Notes under the pieces: model-generated
What the model saw: the letters and a program-made list of their open reading frames with translations, nothing else
Database searches by the model: none
Told to the model about the DNA's origin: nothing
Shown: positions 1 to 7,874 of the stretch, piece after piece
Layout of the letters: every line of letters begins with the position of its first letter
Numbering within the stretch: position 1 is the first letter of the stretch
DNA from: Planctomycetota bacterium
GTDB taxonomy: Bacteria; Planctomycetota; SZUA-567
Direction of reading: 5' to 3'
Assembly: GCA_031261425.1 (NCBI GenBank)
Contig: JAISJR010000054.1
Coordinates: 1 to 64,000, forward strand
Length of the DNA stretch: 64,000 bases
Made by a program: the position numbers and the translations under genes

Positions 1-130
1 TTCGGTCATAATTTTTCGTTCCGCCAGGAGAAATGACGAAGCAATACCGAGTGTATTGCGAGGAATTTTGACGCGGCGGAACGGAAAATTAGCCGAAAAG
101 ATGCCGCGAATTGGTTGTCGAACAGGTCTA
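1..130. repeat. Family H dispersed element, partial copy
   Basis: About 120 bp nearly match positions 45386-45506 elsewhere in the window. The right end is GAACAGGTCTA, the same terminus as the complete copy at 45344-45506; the left end lies outside the window. No coding sense is apparent. Confidence 0.75.
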
Positions 131-148
131 TTAGACGAGGCGCGGATG

Positions 149-180
149 AAAAAACGGCGGACGGGATTTCTCCCGTCCGC
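149..180 (-). terminator. Intrinsic terminator of the gene at 224-1300
   Basis: A perfect GCGGACGGGA stem closes a short loop at 157-180 and, read on the minus strand, is followed by CGTTTTTTC. It lies about 45 bases after the stop codon of the upstream minus-strand gene. A weaker T-run on the other side could make it bidirectional. Confidence 0.8.
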
Positions 181-223
181 TTTGATTTTTCCCGCGTGAA
201 AAATTCCGCGAACCTAAGTCCGC

Positions 224-1300
224 TTATTTGCCGTCGCGTTGGCAAGGACCGGACGCCGGCAGGCAACCGTAGCGCGCCACCGAATCCGCCACCGCTTTGC
301 ATTTGCGAATCGAGTATTGGCGCCAGAGCATTTTCATCGGCTCGACAATCTGGTTGCGGTTAAACGTGCGGAACTGCGCCGGCACTTCGACCCGTTCCGT
401 CCCCGCCGGCGATTTCAAAATAAGGCGGCGCAACTGTTTGTATTCCGCCGGAATCTCCTTGAACTTGATGCATTCCTCGCCGACGCAGTTCTCGACCGGA
501 ATTTCCTGTTCGACCGCCGGCACTTTGATTTCCTGCACGCTCGCCGGTTTTTTCAGTTTGCGCACCATCACGGTTTTGGTAATCGCCGGCACTTTGATTT
601 TGCGCGTCGATTCCGGCACCACGACTTTTTGCACCGGAATAGTCACGCAGCGCGCCGGTTTGTGCGTCATCCCGATACTGCCCGCGACTTTTTCGCCGCT
701 GTTCAATTCGAGGTCGTTCGGCGTTTGCATTCCGCAAAGAACGTCGCGCTCCGGCTCGACCTCAATCGTCAAAATTTCGGTCTTGTATTGCGCCGGCACC
801 GGAATTTCTTTTTCCATCGCGGGGCGGAAAGTAATCGTTTCGCAGACATCTTCCCATTCCGCCGCGGTAACGACGTAGTCGGTGTAGGCCTCCTGCACGA
901 CGACTTTTTTCAGGTCTTTATTGAATTTCGCCGGCTGGTTGTAAGGCACTTTGCGCGGCGGCGCGACCATCACGCGCTCCTCGACCCATTCGTATTTCGG
1001 CGGCGTCGGACGGAGATAAAACGTCGCTTCGCTGACCGGCACTTGCTCGCTGACGCATTTGAACACCGCCGGTTTCGTCACCAACGTCCAGAAATAACCG
1101 CGGCACGGACGCGGCGGGGTTTTGCCCTCTTCAAACGGCAACTCGTGCGGCACCGGCGTTTCGTTACAATTTTCGCCTTCGTAGTAGCGGTTCACCGCCG
1201 CGATGTCTTCCGGCGTGCCTAACGCGGGGTCGTTTTCGACCGCCGACGCGCCGAACGGCAGAGCCAATGCCAATGCCGCCGCGCTCAACCATTTGTTCAT
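224..1300 (-). CDS. Secreted protein with repeated VPA-type beta motifs, function unknown
   Basis: A 358-residue protein. I chose the ATG at 1300 because it follows AAGGAGAAGG and begins with a clear signal peptide (MNKWLSAAALALALPFGASA); an upstream in-frame ATG at 1381 lacks both. The mature part repeats short blocks such as EIPVPAQYKT, KIKVPAITKT, EIKVPAVEQE, EIPAEYKQL and VEVPAQFRT about every 30-40 residues, alternating with paired cysteines (CNETPVPHE, CVGEECIKF). Similar VPAxYKT repeats occur in OmpA-associated envelope proteins of other Gram-negatives, so a cell-surface or periplasmic structural role is likely. No catalytic motif is visible. It is a single gene with its own terminator. 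Confidence 0.75.
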   Translation of the reverse strand: MNKWLSAAALALALPFGASAVENDPALGTPEDIAAVNRYYEGENCNETPVPHELPFEEGKTPPRPCRGYFWTLVTKPAVFKCVSEQVPVSEATFYLRPTPPKYEWVEERVMVAPPRKVPYNQPAKFNKDLKKVVVQEAYTDYVVTAAEWEDVCETITFRPAMEKEIPVPAQYKTEILTIEVEPERDVLCGMQTPNDLELNSGEKVAGSIGMTHKPARCVTIPVQKVVVPESTRKIKVPAITKTVMVRKLKKPASVQEIKVPAVEQEIPVENCVGEECIKFKEIPAEYKQLRRLILKSPAGTERVEVPAQFRTFNRNQIVEPMKMLWRQYSIRKCKAVADSVARYGCLPASGPCQRDGK

Positions 1301-1772
1301 TGTCCTTCTCCTTAAAAAAATGAAAAATAAAATTAAGCCGATATCTCCGTCCGGCATTGATATGCCGACGCCGAACACCATTCACTTACGAGTGTTTCGG
1401 CTATTGTTTTGGCGGCGGCGTATTTTTTTTAGCGGCGGCGTTCGCCGGCAACCGTGGTCGGAGAAACGCGGGCGGCGCGGGAGCGGCGGGAAAGCGCGGG
1501 TTTCGCCGCAGGCGGGGCGCGGCGGCGGGGGACGCGGCAATTATCGGACGCGGCAACCTTGAACGGAAAAGCCGCCGCTTCGATTTTTCCGTTTGTTGGG
1601 TATAGTTAGAGACAATTAAAAATTAAAAATTAAAAATGACGGAGATTGATTGGTCGAACTCCGCGCGCACGCGCGAAGCGAATTTTTGACCGCCAAACTC
1701 CAAAATTTTTAATTTTTAATTTGTAATTTTTAATTGTTCTTCACGGTCTGATTAAAAATTGAGAACTAAACT
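1301..1772. repeat. Gap with GC-rich low-complexity DNA and a family A palindromic element (1608-1740)
   Basis: The first 300 bases are purine/GC-rich low-complexity DNA with no convincing gene. At 1608-1740 tandem AATTAAA words on the left are mirrored by AATTTTTAATT words on the right, around a core with GCGCGAAGCGAA. The element ends about 30 bases before proC. Confidence 0.75.
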
Positions 1773-2585
1773 ATGAACTTCGCCTTTATCGGCGCCGGCA
1801 ATATGGCGGAAGCCATCGCCCGCGCCGTCGTTACCAACGAACTGTCCGCGCCGGCGGAAATTATCGTTTGCGACCCGTCGGCGGAGCGGCGGCAAATTTT
1901 CGCCGCGCTCGGCATACAGACGGCGACCGACAATCTCGCCGCGCTGTCCGCGCCGGTGGTCATTCTCGCGGTCAAGCCGCAACAAATGGACGCCGCGCTG
2001 ACGGCGTTCGCGGGTGTGTCGGGCGTCGCGGACACTCGCGTCGCGGAAAAATTATTTATTTCGATTATGGCGGGCGTGAGCACGGCGGCGTTGGAAAAGC
2101 GTCTCGCGGGGCGCGTGATGCGCGTGATGCCGAATTTGCCGATTGTCGGCGGCGAAGGAATGAGCGCGGCGGCGCGGGGGGCGCGCGCGACGGCGGCGGA
2201 CGAGGAATTAACGCTAAAAATTTTCCGCGCCGGCGGCAAGGCGGTCGCGCTCGCCGAAAAACATTTTGACGCGGTTACGGCGGTGTCGGGGAGCGGTCCG
2301 GCGTATGTTTTTTGGCTGACGGAAATGATGCAAGCGGCGGCGCAAAAATTGGGCTTGCCGGACGACGCGGCGGCGCTCTTGGCGCGGCAAACGGTCGTCG
2401 GCGCGGCGAAAATTCTATCGACGACCGACCTGCCGCCGAACGTCTGGCGCGAGCGCGTAACCAGCCAAGGCGGCACCACGGCGGCGGCGCTGAATTATTT
2501 AGCCGATAATAAAACCGGCGACGCCGTTATCGCGGCAATCGGCGCGGCGGCGGCGCGAAGCGCGGAGTTAGGGAAGAGCAATTAA
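1773..2585 (+). CDS. proC: Pyrroline-5-carboxylate reductase
   Basis: A 270-residue cytoplasmic enzyme for the last step of proline synthesis, NAD(P)H-dependent reduction of pyrroline-5-carboxylate to L-proline. The N-terminal Rossmann fold begins NFAFIGAGNMAEAI (GxGxxA). The C-terminal dimerisation domain carries the family signature AVSGSGPAYVFWL near residue 170 and the block TSQGGTTAAAL near 230. Length is typical for ProC. The start has only a weak ribosome site because a family A repeat ends about 30 bases upstream. It is a single gene between repeats, so no operon partner is visible. Confidence 0.95.
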   Translation: MNFAFIGAGNMAEAIARAVVTNELSAPAEIIVCDPSAERRQIFAALGIQTATDNLAALSAPVVILAVKPQQMDAALTAFAGVSGVADTRVAEKLFISIMAGVSTAALEKRLAGRVMRVMPNLPIVGGEGMSAAARGARATAADEELTLKIFRAGGKAVALAEKHFDAVTAVSGSGPAYVFWLTEMMQAAAQKLGLPDDAAALLARQTVVGAAKILSTTDLPPNVWRERVTSQGGTTAAALNYLADNKTGDAVIAAIGAAAARSAELGKSN

Positions 2586-2587
2586 CA

Positions 2588-2640
2588 ATTCACAATTAAA
2601 AATTAACAATTACGAAATCGAGCGAAGCGGAGGTTAGTGT
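2588..2640. repeat. Family A arm joined to a family C core
   Basis: AATTAACA-type words run straight into the family C core (GAGCGAAGCGGAGGTTAGTGTGC) directly after the proC stop. It looks like a hybrid or remnant of two element families. Confidence 0.55.
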
Positions 2641-2691
2641 GCTTTCCAAATTGTGAAATTTAACAGGTTAGCGTTGTTTACCAACGCGGTG

Positions 2692-2873
2692 GCTCTATTC
2701 AATTGCCACGCCTTTTAAGGCGTGGTGGGCGAGCAAAAAAAGAAAGGGGCTTTAGCCCAAAATAAAAAAATGTGGTCTTATTCCACCGGCTTTAGCCGAA
2801 TTATTGTTTGGGCTAAAGCCCTTTTCAGAGAGACGCTCACCACGCGCTAAAGCGCGTGGCAATTGAATAGAGC
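2692..2873. repeat. Family D inverted-repeat element, copy 1
   Basis: A 182-bp element bounded by the perfect inverted terminus GCTCTATTCAATTGCCACGC. Inside are nested hairpins (GCCACGCC/GGCGTGG, GGGCTAAAGCCC). Copies of 143 bp lie at 13574-13716 and 30768-30910. It is followed by a family F half-arm (CCTCCGTGCCTCGGTGAGA) at about 2895-2925. Confidence 0.85.
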
Positions 2874-2962
2874 ATCCTTGAAATTGATGTTTCTCTGTAT
2901 CCTCCGTGCCTCGGTGAGAAATAAAAAAAGGTCTATAGAAGAAACACGTTGCCGGCGAAATT

Positions 2963-3142
2963 ATGTCTGACGCCAAGAAAAAATTTTTGGGCATTATGTT
3001 TGATTGCTGTCAGGTGTATGCCCGTATCTATCCGAACGCGGCGGGCACGCATTACGAAGGGCGTTGCCCGCGTTGCCGGCGGACGCTGAAAGTTCGCATC
3101 GGCGGCGAAGGCACCGGACAACGATTCTTTCGCGCCCAGTGA
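2963..3142 (+). CDS. Small zinc-ribbon-like protein
   Basis: A 59-residue frame beginning MSDAKKKFLGIMFDCC and ending GTGQRFFRAQ. Two cysteine pairs, DCCQVYAR near residue 15 and CPRCRR near 35, would bind one zinc. The closing GxGTxxRFF motif recalls a family of tiny conserved proteins that I associate from memory with Planctomycetes, Verrucomicrobia and Lentisphaerae; this was not checked by search. Codon use matches the neighbouring genes. Function is unknown. It lies alone between repeats on both sides. The start is preceded only by GGCGAAATT, a weak ribosome site. Confidence 0.7.
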   Translation: MSDAKKKFLGIMFDCCQVYARIYPNAAGTHYEGRCPRCRRTLKVRIGGEGTGQRFFRAQ

Positions 3143-3146
3143 AACG

Positions 3147-3245
3147 CAATTAACAATTAACAATTGTGGAGTTTGATTATCAAAATCGCTTCGCGCAATT
3201 TTGATAATTACTCCGACAATAATTGTCAATTGTTAATTGTTAATT
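3147..3245. repeat. Family A palindromic element
   Basis: AATTAACA words, then GTGGAGTTTGATTATC, a central GCTTCGCGC core, and inverted AATTGTTAATT words. It sits directly after the zinc-ribbon gene. Confidence 0.75.
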
Positions 3246-3274
3246 AAATCAACCCCCGAACCGAGAAAAATACA

Positions 3275-4696
3275 ATGCCAACCCCTCGCGCCGCCGCCGA
3301 AACGGCGATTACTTCGCTCTCCAATCATTTCGTCTTTCGCAAACTCGGTCTTTGCTACGACTACTACGCCGAGGTTACGGCGCTGTTGTCGCCGCCGTTG
3401 CCGGAACTGAAAGATGTCAAAGCCGGACTGCCGAATCCGCGCGGCGTCGGTAGCGGGCTCGCCGACTGCGCGCTGAACGGCGCGTTGCTGTTCGACGGCT
3501 TGGCGACGCGCGTCGAACTCGGCATCGCGGCGGCGGACGAGGGGCTAATCTACGACCGGCTGATTGGCGGCTTGATTCGCTTGGCGACGATTGCGCCGCG
3601 CCACACCGTCATCGCCGGACTGACGCCGGACGGCAAGGGCTACTACCCGCCCGTCGGCTACGAGGCGACTTTATATTGGGCGTATCAGGCGTGGCGCGCC
3701 GGCACGACGCCGACGGGCGCGCTCGACAGTCAAACGAAAATCCGCAGTATCGGCGGGCATTGGGTCGGCGACTTGTGGACGGGTAAATTGCAAACGCTCG
3801 AAACCGACGAAACGGCATTGGTGCGCGGCATCATCAAACCGGCGTTGCTCGCGGTCGGTTACCGTCTGACCGGCGAAGACAAGTGGAAAGACCTCGCGAT
3901 AAATGCGCTGGATGTCGCCGCGCCGCTCGCCGCCGCCACGCCGCTCCGCGAATTATTCAACGCGCAATTGGCGTTGCGGCTGTTGGCGGATATTTTTTAT
4001 CCGTTTAAGCCGCGCCGTTACCCGTCGCCGAATCAAAAGAAAAAAGCGGACGCGGAGCCGGAAGTCAAAGAGCCGCCGGTCATCGACACGCGCTTTGTCG
4101 TCGCACACGAAAAAATTTTGGCGAAGATGAAGGAAATCGCGCCGCTGTTTTTGCCGTCTTTGCGCGCGGGGAAAAATTTTGCGCCGCGTTTTTTAGACGA
4201 GCGCCCGACGCTCGATTGGCGCGAGGTCAAAAACGATATTCCGTGGGGACGCATCGCGCACGAGGCGGACACGCTCGCCGCGCCGCTATTCGCCTGTTTG
4301 GGTTTATTTTGGGCGAACGACAAACAATTCACGGACGCGGCGGCGGCGGCGTTGACGGAAATGCTCGCGGCGTTGCCGGTGGAAAAATTGTGGCTGGCGC
4401 GGGCGCTGACGCCGTTGCCGCTGTTGCACGGCTTGGGCGTCGAAAACGGTTGCTGGGACGCCGACCTGAACGATTACCAATTGGCGTGGAACAAAGACGA
4501 CAGTTTGGTGGAAAAATTTTTAGCGCCGAATTACGACCACGCCAATCCGTTGCAGGCGGGACACAACGAAAAACGGGCGCGGACGCGCGTGGTCGCGCCC
4601 GTCGCGCCGGCGCCCGTCGCGACGCCCGCCGCGGAAACGAAATACGCCGGTAAAAACGCCAACCACCGCCATCACCGCCACCGGCGGCGGCGATAA
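3275..4696 (+). CDS. Uncharacterised 473-aa protein, possibly an alpha/alpha-barrel fold
   Basis: A cytoplasmic protein with no signal peptide or membrane segment. Its many helix-forming stretches and aromatic motifs (CYDYYAEVTALLSPPLP near residue 27, GRGYYPP-like GKGYYPPVGYEATLYWAY near 125, DLWTGKLQT near 168) resemble helical toroid proteins of carbohydrate metabolism, but I cannot place it in a family. A lysine/glutamate linker lies around residues 250-265. The C-terminus is unusual: a proline/alanine/valine stretch followed by a histidine/arginine-rich tail (NHRHHRHRRRR) that could bind nucleic acid or metal. It stands alone between repeats. I do not assign a function. Confidence 0.7.
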   Translation: MPTPRAAAETAITSLSNHFVFRKLGLCYDYYAEVTALLSPPLPELKDVKAGLPNPRGVGSGLADCALNGALLFDGLATRVELGIAAADEGLIYDRLIGGLIRLATIAPRHTVIAGLTPDGKGYYPPVGYEATLYWAYQAWRAGTTPTGALDSQTKIRSIGGHWVGDLWTGKLQTLETDETALVRGIIKPALLAVGYRLTGEDKWKDLAINALDVAAPLAAATPLRELFNAQLALRLLADIFYPFKPRRYPSPNQKKKADAEPEVKEPPVIDTRFVVAHEKILAKMKEIAPLFLPSLRAGKNFAPRFLDERPTLDWREVKNDIPWGRIAHEADTLAAPLFACLGLFWANDKQFTDAAAAALTEMLAALPVEKLWLARALTPLPLLHGLGVENGCWDADLNDYQLAWNKDDSLVEKFLAPNYDHANPLQAGHNEKRARTRVVAPVAPAPVATPAAETKYAGKNANHRHHRHRRRR

Positions 4697-4701
4697 GGCG
4701 C

Positions 4702-4812
4702 GAGTTTAGAGTTGAAAGTTGAGAGTTCAGAGTTGAGAGTTTAGCAGTGGAGTTATTTTTTGATAATGCGCGAAGCGCAACCTTCACTCAACTCTAAACT
4801 CTCAACTCTCAA
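4702..4812. repeat. Family B palindromic element
   Basis: Tandem GAGTTTA/GAGTTGA words are mirrored by AACTCTAAACTC words around the core GCGCGAAGCGCAACC. It separates the 473-aa protein gene from the phosphoesterase gene. Confidence 0.85.
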
Positions 4813-4854
4813 CATTTTGTTATTTTTCAATCATTCCGATTAGGCGGCTTGGCG

Positions 4855-5601
4855 ATGCGCACGGCAATAATTTCCGACGTTCACGGCAATCTTTTGGCGT
4901 TGGAGACGGTATTGGCGGATATTCGGCGCGTCGGCGCGGAGCGGATTATTTGTCTCGGCGACACCGTCGGCTACGGTCCGCAACCGCTCGAATGTTTGCA
5001 ACTGGTCCGCGACTATTGCGCCGTGGTTCTGACCGGCAATCACGAATACGCCGTGTTGCACGGCGCGACGGATTTCACGCCGCTCGCCGAAGACGCGCTG
5101 ACGTGGACGACGCACCGGTTGCGCGCGCCGGAGGTCTTGGCGTATCTACGCCAAATGCCGACGCATTGCCTTGAAGGCGACCAACTGTTCGTGCACGGCA
5201 GTATCTACGACTACACCAACGATTACGTGCGCGAAGCCGACAGTCCGTATCTTTTGGAGCAGTTGGTGAACACCTTGCGCGACGATTTCAACGGTTTCAA
5301 GTGGGTGTTTGTCGGGCATAACCACCGCACGTTTCTCGGCACGACGCTCGGTTTTTTGTTTCCGCACGACGACACCGAGCCGCCGATGACGACGTTTTAT
5401 CTCGCCGGACAAAAGGTCTATGTGTCGGTCGGCTCGGTCGGTCAGCCGCGCGACGGCGACCCGCGCGCGTCGTGGGTGCTGTGGGAAGACGACAACGTTA
5501 CCTATTACCGTTTGGAATACGATTGGCAAAAAACCGCGCGAATGATTTTAGACGTCGGCTTGCCGAAATTTTTGGCGCGACGGTTGCAGTATGGGAATTG
5601 A
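4855..5601 (+). CDS. Calcineurin-like metallophosphoesterase
   Basis: A 248-residue protein carrying the full set of metallophosphoesterase metal-binding motifs in order: SDVHGN (residue 7 on), GDTVGYGP, GNHEYA, FVHGS and GHNHR. These bind two divalent metals and hydrolyse phosphoesters; the substrate cannot be read from the sequence (YfcE/ApaH-like relatives act on phosphodiesters or nucleotides). I chose the ATG at 4855; a TTG at 4849 would add two residues. The last 39 bases of the gene and its flank reappear in inverted orientation at 7222-7260 beyond dnaB, suggesting a local rearrangement mediated by repeats. Confidence 0.85.
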   Translation: MRTAIISDVHGNLLALETVLADIRRVGAERIICLGDTVGYGPQPLECLQLVRDYCAVVLTGNHEYAVLHGATDFTPLAEDALTWTTHRLRAPEVLAYLRQMPTHCLEGDQLFVHGSIYDYTNDYVREADSPYLLEQLVNTLRDDFNGFKWVFVGHNHRTFLGTTLGFLFPHDDTEPPMTTFYLAGQKVYVSVGSVGQPRDGDPRASWVLWEDDNVTYYRLEYDWQKTARMILDVGLPKFLARRLQYGN

Positions 5602-5603
5602 AA

Positions 5604-5723
5604 ACAATTAAAAATTCAAAATTAAAAATTAAAAATGATGGATTGGACTTAAAAATTGCGCGGAGCGAATTTGAGAATCAAACTCCGCCATTTTTAATTT
5701 TTAATTTGTAATTTTTAATTGCT
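5604..5723. repeat. Family A element upstream of dnaB
   Basis: AATTAAAA words and inverted AATTTTTAATT words around the core GCGCGGAGCGAATTTG. Nearly identical, in direct orientation, to 7112-7221 on the other side of dnaB. Confidence 0.85.
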
Positions 5724-5739
5724 CTAAAAAAGGTGAACG

Positions 5740-7110
5740 ATGTCCGACGAATCCCCGCTCGACGCCTCCCTCCCCCGCCAGTCGCCGCACGACTTGGAGG
5801 CGGAATTGTCCGTGTTGGGCGGCTTGTTGTTGTTGCCGGAAAAATTCGTCGATATTGACGGCAAACTCGCCGCCGATGATTTTTTCAATCCGGGTTACGG
5901 CTTGATTTTTTCCGCGATTGCCGCGTTGCAGGGCGAGGGCAAGCCGATTGATATTTTATTGTTGCGCAGTGAGTTGGAGCGGCGCGGCGACCTCGCGAAA
6001 GTCGGCGGCGACGGCGCGCTCGCGGCGCTGACCGACGCCGTGCCGACCGGCGTGCACGTTGACTATTACGCCGACCTCGTGCGCGAAAAATCGCTGTTGC
6101 GGCGGCTCATCGCGGCGGCGGTCGAAATTGTCGAAACCGCGTCGTCCGGCGGCGAGAGCGCGGGCGCCGTGGTTGACCGCGCCGAGCAGGCGATTATGCA
6201 GGTGGCGGAACGAAACGTCCGCGCCGAGCCGCGCGGGATGCGCGAAATTATGCAGTCAACCTTCGACCTGTTGCAAAAACTCGCCGACAAGCACCACGTC
6301 AGCGAGGGCATGGTTCTCACCGGCTACAACGACCTTGACGACAAACTCACCGGCTTGCACGCCGGCGAATTGATTATTATCGCCGGTCGCCCGTCGATGG
6401 GCAAAAGCACGCTGGCGCTGAATCTCGCGCGCAAAGTCGCGCTGAACAACCGGCAGGGCGTGCTGATTTTTTCGTTGGAAATGACCGCGCAAAATATGGC
6501 GACCAACATTTTGGCGGCGCACGCGAAAATCGACGCGGGAAAATTGCGCAAGCCGGAAAACATCACCAACGACGAATGGCAGGAAATCGGGATGATGGTC
6601 GGCGAATTAGGGCAGGCGAACATCATCATCGACGACGCCTCGCTTTTATCCATCGCGGAAATTCGCGGCAAAGCCCGCCGCGTGAAACAGAAGCACGAGG
6701 TCAATCTCATCGTCATCGACTATTTGCAATTGATGCAGGGAAGCGCCACGGCGGCGCGGCGGAGCCGCGAGCAGGAAGTCGCGGAAATTTCGCGCGGCTT
6801 AAAGGCGCTGGCGAAAGAGTTGAGCGTGCCGGTCATCGCGCTGTCGCAGTTGAACCGCAAGGCGGAAGACCGGAGCGGCAACCGCCCGGTGTTGTCGGAC
6901 TTGCGCGAATCCGGCGCCATCGAACAGGACGCCGACGTGGTGATGTTGTTGCATCGTCCGTGTTATTACGACGAAAACGACCACCCGGGCGAAGCCGAAG
7001 TCATCATCGCCAAACAGCGCAACGGTCCGACCGGCACGGTCAACCTGTCGTTCCTCAACCACCAATTGCGCTTCGAGCCGTTAAGCCGGATTCATCAGGA
7101 GGGGGAATGA
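5740..7110 (+). CDS. dnaB: Replicative DNA helicase DnaB
   Basis: A 456-residue hexameric helicase that unwinds DNA at the replication fork. The N-terminal helical domain (about residues 12-115) starts from SPHDLEAELSVLGGLLL. The RecA-like domain follows, with Walker A GRPSMGKST near residue 217, the Walker B region NLIVIDYLQLM near 325, and the DLRESGAIEQDADVV block near 385. Length is normal and no intein is present. An AAAAAAGGTG ribosome site precedes the ATG. The gene is bracketed by two nearly identical family A repeats in direct orientation, so it could be duplicated or lost by recombination. Confidence 0.97.
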   Translation: MSDESPLDASLPRQSPHDLEAELSVLGGLLLLPEKFVDIDGKLAADDFFNPGYGLIFSAIAALQGEGKPIDILLLRSELERRGDLAKVGGDGALAALTDAVPTGVHVDYYADLVREKSLLRRLIAAAVEIVETASSGGESAGAVVDRAEQAIMQVAERNVRAEPRGMREIMQSTFDLLQKLADKHHVSEGMVLTGYNDLDDKLTGLHAGELIIIAGRPSMGKSTLALNLARKVALNNRQGVLIFSLEMTAQNMATNILAAHAKIDAGKLRKPENITNDEWQEIGMMVGELGQANIIIDDASLLSIAEIRGKARRVKQKHEVNLIVIDYLQLMQGSATAARRSREQEVAEISRGLKALAKELSVPVIALSQLNRKAEDRSGNRPVLSDLRESGAIEQDADVVMLLHRPCYYDENDHPGEAEVIIAKQRNGPTGTVNLSFLNHQLRFEPLSRIHQEGE

Positions 7111-7111
7111 G

Positions 7112-7221
7112 AGCAATTAAAAATTCAAAATTAAAAATTAAAAATGATGGATTGGACTTAAAAATTGCGCGGAGCGAATTTGCGAATCAAACTCCACAAT
7201 TTTTAATTTTTAATTGCTCTT
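7112..7221. repeat. Family A element downstream of dnaB
   Basis: Nearly identical to 5604-5723, including the core GCGCGGAGCGAATTTG. It is followed directly by the inverted fragment of the phosphoesterase gene. Confidence 0.85.
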
Positions 7222-7260
7222 AATTCCCATACTGCGACCGTCGCGCCAAAAATTTCGGCA
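7222..7260 (-). other. Inverted copy of the 3-prime end of the metallophosphoesterase gene
   Basis: These 39 bases are the reverse complement of positions 5562-5600 with a single mismatch, covering the last codons and stop of the phosphoesterase gene. It is not part of a reading frame here. It probably records a repeat-mediated inverted duplication. Confidence 0.85.
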
Positions 7261-7292
7261 TTATTACCCCTCACCCCACAAGGAGAAAAATT

Positions 7293-7739
7293 ATGGAACG
7301 CACGCTGTTGATTCTGAAACCGGATTGTGTCGCGCGGGGTTTGTGCGGCGAAGTGTTGGCGCGATTGGAGCGCAAGGGCTTGCGCCTCGTGGCGATGAAA
7401 CTGCTCAACGTGCCGCGCGCGCTCGCCGAAAAGCATTACGCCGAACATCGGGACAAGCCGTTTTTCGGCGAACTGTTGGAATTTATCACCGCCGGCGCGG
7501 CGGCGCCGCTCGTCGTCGAAGGACGCAACGCGGTGGCGGTCTGCCGGAAACTGCTCGGCAAAACCGACGGCGCGGAATCCGAGCCGGGCACGATTCGCGG
7601 CGACTTCGGCAACAGCCGCAGTTTCAATTTAGTGCACGGTAGCGACTCGCTCGCCAGCGCCGAGCGCGAAATCGCGCTCTGGTTCAAACCGGAAGAACTC
7701 GTCGAGAATAAATTATTTGAGACGAAGTTTGCGGTGTAA
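7293..7739 (+). CDS. ndk: Nucleoside diphosphate kinase
   Basis: A 148-residue cytoplasmic enzyme that passes phosphate from ATP to nucleoside diphosphates through a phosphohistidine. The start [15 protein letters not shown] is the family N-terminus. The active-site signature NLVHGSDS places the catalytic histidine near residue 114, and PGTIRGDFG precedes it as in other Ndk proteins. Length is typical. AAGGAGAAAAATT gives a good ribosome site before the ATG. Although dnaB is upstream, the intervening repeats and the 180-base gap argue against a shared operon. Confidence 0.95.
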   Translation: MERTLLILKPDCVARGLCGEVLARLERKGLRLVAMKLLNVPRALAEKHYAEHRDKPFFGELLEFITAGAAAPLVVEGRNAVAVCRKLLGKTDGAESEPGTIRGDFGNSRSFNLVHGSDSLASAEREIALWFKPEELVENKLFETKFAV

Positions 7740-7742
7740 ATC

Positions 7743-7865
7743 AGAGGGAAAAGGTTAAAGGGAAAAGGGAAAAGTTTTAACAAAAAACCTCTCTCCTCTT
7801 CCCTTTTCCCTTTTCCCTTTTCCCTCTTCCCTCTTCCCTTTTCCCTCTTCCCTTTTCCCTTTCTC
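7743..7865. repeat. Family E element of GGGAAAA/CCCTTTT words
   Basis: A short left arm of GGGAAAAGG words faces a longer right arm of CCCTTTT and CCCTCTT words. It fills the gap between ndk and the next gene. Confidence 0.75.
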
Positions 7866-7874
7866 CCAAAAACT

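Noticed and set aside
1203-1605. Open frames of 82-119 codons upstream of proC
   Set aside because: Low-complexity Gly/Arg translations in GC-rich DNA overlapping the first gene's leader; no start signals.
5604-7221. dnaB with flanking direct repeats as a composite transposon
   Set aside because: No transposase and no target duplication at the outer ends; the repeats are the common family A elements.
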